Shown one piece after another: positions 5,499 to 6,893 of a stretch of DNA of 6,893 nt (position 1 is the first letter of the stretch; each line of letters begins with the position of its first letter). A model generated the notes under the pieces. That model was not told the DNA's origin. It did not search any database and saw only the letters and a program-made list of their open reading frames with translations. The stretch is from Treponema sp. GTDB taxonomy: Bacteria > Spirochaetota > Spirochaetia > Treponematales > Breznakiellaceae. The position numbers and the translations under genes were made by a program. Where the stretch lies: the NCBI GenBank assembly GCA_031283505.1, contig JAITBO010000027.1, forward strand, positions 1 through 6,893. The letters run 5' to 3'.

Positions 5499-6893
5499 TG
5501 GCGCAGCTTGAATTTGACTTTGCGGAGTTTATCAACAGGCCCAGGGAGAACCCTGACTTTGTGCAGCCTTTTCCCTGGCCCGCCGCCCTCCGACCGGAAG
5601 CGGTGTACCGGAAAGCCATCAACACGCCCAAGTCCGCCAATCTCTATTCCATTGTAGGCAGCAGGATAGAACTCAACAAAGAACGGTACCCGACCAGGCG
5701 GGGATGGAAAACCCTGAACAATCTCCTGGGCGTCTACCGGGACAAACGGTTTGAAACCGTGCGGTATCTCTTGGTGGACAAATGGGGGATAATCCGCGAT
5801 CACACGGCCATCACCAGTTATGCCACCAATCTCTGTAAAATCGTGCCTGATGATTTTTCGGGGAAAGACTTTGTTGACCAGGTGAAGAAACAAGCGGTAT
5901 ATAATTCATGCAAAATAATCCTTATCCATAACCACCCTTCAGGGAGAACTGATCCAAGCAATGAGGATATTGAGATAACCAAGTCTTTTGAAATGATGTT
6001 TGGAGGACTGTTCGCGGGACACGTTATTCTTGATCATGGAAAATTCGGCCTCTGTCTCCCCGGCGAAACTTTTGAAACTATTTCCCTTCCGGCAAAAAAT
6101 GATGATCCCCTGGTTAAACCTGACAACAAAGCATATTTTGGCATAAACCTTGCCGACAGTACCGATGATAAGTTTTCAATCCTGAAAAACGCCTTACAGG
6201 TTGACGGTATCCATTCCTGGAACGATACCGATTGGGTGCCGGTTGTCTTTGCCAACGGCGCGGGCGTTACCCAGGCCCTGCATTATTACGGAACCGCTGA
6301 ATTCACCAGGGAAAACGCCGCTAAACATATCATGGACAAAACCATCATGATAAGCCGCCAGTGCGGGGCGATCTGGGCGTTCCCTATTACCGATAACCGG
6401 GAATTGCTTGAACCAATCTCCCGGATTACACGGGAAACAAACATTTTCAGGGATTTCTATGTTAATGGAACAACAGGGCATTCGATGAAATTGGGAGGAT
6501 CGCTTACCCCGCATCTTCCGGTTGATACCAATTACGCCTCGACCTTTCCGGTTTATCCGGCTGTTTCCCCGCCACAACAGGAACGGCAGGTGGCGGGGGA
6601 AATATTGGCTGATGGAGCGGGAAAAGAACAAAAGGAGAAGACTATGGAAAAACCAATACCGGAAGGCAGAGAACTTAACCGGGAACAGCACATGGCCCTG
6701 GTTGAATTTCTGGATCAGTGTTCTACTAAAATGAATGACAGTTTTATGCGGGACTATACGCGAGACATAACCGGTATCAGAGAATTTAATTTCTTGAAGG
6801 ATTACATTCCTCCTATTGAAAATAATTCCTGGGATGTATACCGGGAGAAACTTCAGGAAGCCCATAGGCGGGAACTCCATTCCTATACGGAAC
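5498..6893 (+). CDS. RadC-like JAB/MPN metalloprotein with long C-terminal extension (3' end outside window)
   Basis: ATG at 5498 overlaps the stop of gene 4 (TAATG); the frame stays open for 465 codons to the window edge. The JAMM zinc motif is complete: E86 (in RFETVRYLLVD), H144-N-H146-P-S-G and S154-x-x-D157, in the order and spacing of RadC-family JAB domains, ending near LFAGHVILDH. The N-terminal helix-hairpin-helix region of chromosomal RadC is absent; residues 1-80 are different and start MAQLEFDF, like gene 2. Residues about 200-360 form a second, unrecognised domain (VPVVFANGAGVTQALHYYGTAEF from V247). A Pro/Gln/Glu/Lys linker at about 355-382 is followed by M383, which has its own ribosome binding site. 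RadC-like domains recur in phage and conjugative-element polyvalent proteins; the biochemical role is unsettled (hydrolase or peptidase). Only a weak GGGA precedes the start, so coupled re-initiation is likely. Whether it carries the shared C-terminal module cannot be seen. Confidence 0.85.
   Translation, partial: MAQLEFDFAEFINRPRENPDFVQPFPWPAALRPEAVYRKAINTPKSANLYSIVGSRIELNKERYPTRRGWKTLNNLLGVYRDKRFETVRYLLVDKWGIIRDHTAITSYATNLCKIVPDDFSGKDFVDQVKKQAVYNSCKIILIHNHPSGRTDPSNEDIEITKSFEMMFGGLFAGHVILDHGKFGLCLPGETFETISLPAKNDDPLVKPDNKAYFGINLADSTDDKFSILKNALQVDGIHSWNDTDWVPVVFANGAGVTQALHYYGTAEFTRENAAKHIMDKTIMISRQCGAIWAFPITDNRELLEPISRITRETNIFRDFYVNGTTGHSMKLGGSLTPHLPVDTNYASTFPVYPAVSPPQQERQVAGEILADGAGKEQKEKTMEKPIPEGRELNREQHMALVEFLDQCSTKMNDSFMRDYTRDITGIREFNFLKDYIPPIENNSWDVYREKLQEAHRRELHSYTE
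6631..6646 (+). promoter_or_regulatory. Candidate internal ribosome binding site and in-frame ATG in gene 5
   Basis: AAAGGAG at 6631-6637, a 6-base spacer, then ATG at 6644-6646 in the reading frame of gene 5 (residue 383). It follows a low-complexity linker and precedes what looks like a separate domain (MEKPIPEGRELNREQ onward). The Lys-Glu-Lys codons could produce the pattern by chance. Confidence 0.4.

Noticed and set aside
5336..5893. Minus-strand open frame of about 185 codons
   Set aside because: It crosses the junction of genes 4 and 5 in antisense, has no motif, and is contradicted by the JAB domain and shared module on the plus strand.
6194..6880. Long open frame on the minus strand (about 228 codons)
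   Set aside because: It lies wholly antisense to the RadC-like gene, which has a complete JAMM motif and operon-like spacing. It has no recognisable domain, and antisense open frames are expected in this codon usage.
1..6893. Frequent CCGGGAA-type words scattered over the window, considered as a DNA uptake or binding repeat
   Set aside because: They fall in frame as Arg-Glu or Arg-Lys codon pairs (CGG GAA, CGG AAA) in genes that use CGG for arginine, and show no spacing, orientation or intergenic preference.

Overview
The window is one compact, plus-strand gene block from a mobile or phage-like region of a bacterium of medium GC content. Five genes run end to end, the first and last cut by the window edges. 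Gaps are 5, 13 and 14 bases, then a 1-base overlap, so a single transcript is likely. Arginine is mostly CGG and one gene starts with TTG. The lineage cannot be fixed from sequence alone; a gut spirochaete such as Treponema is only a low-confidence guess. No RNA gene, CRISPR array, insertion sequence or clear terminator was seen, and no stretch of 300 bases lacks a gene.

Layout: (1) 1-1797, the C-terminal part of a large SNF2/superfamily-2 helicase of the kind often fused to a DNA methylase in phages and conjugative elements; (2) 1803-3515, a zincin-type metallopeptidase with HEYAH and a downstream ECFARA glutamate, resembling the polyvalent-protein LPD1/zincin families; (3) 3529-4713, a predicted beta-solenoid made of 32 uninterrupted octapeptide repeats; (4) 4728-5498, an unrecognised basic protein starting at TTG; (5) 5498 to the window end, a RadC-like JAB/MPN metalloprotein with a long C-terminal extension.

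The most striking observation is that the first four proteins, otherwise unrelated (helicase, protease, solenoid, unknown), all end in the same roughly 67-residue, probably helical module. It aligns by eye with no gap in three copies and a single-residue insertion in the fourth, and has six invariant positions. Each copy is followed by a 16-21 residue tail ending in arginine at the stop codon, and two tails end S-[IV]-E-R. This looks like a common C-terminal address or docking tag on a set of co-expressed cargo proteins. In known polyvalent proteins of phages and conjugative elements, such domains (helicase/methylase, zincin, RadC) are fused in one giant chain thought to enter the recipient cell with the DNA. 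Here they are separate genes that share a tag, which suggests, as inference, co-delivery, co-packaging or assembly on a shared scaffold.

Secondary observations are: N-termini of genes 2 and 5 that resemble bacterial sliding-clamp-binding peptides; a strong internal ribosome binding site and in-frame ATG inside gene 5; and a change of base composition between the solenoid repeats and the C-terminal module of gene 3.
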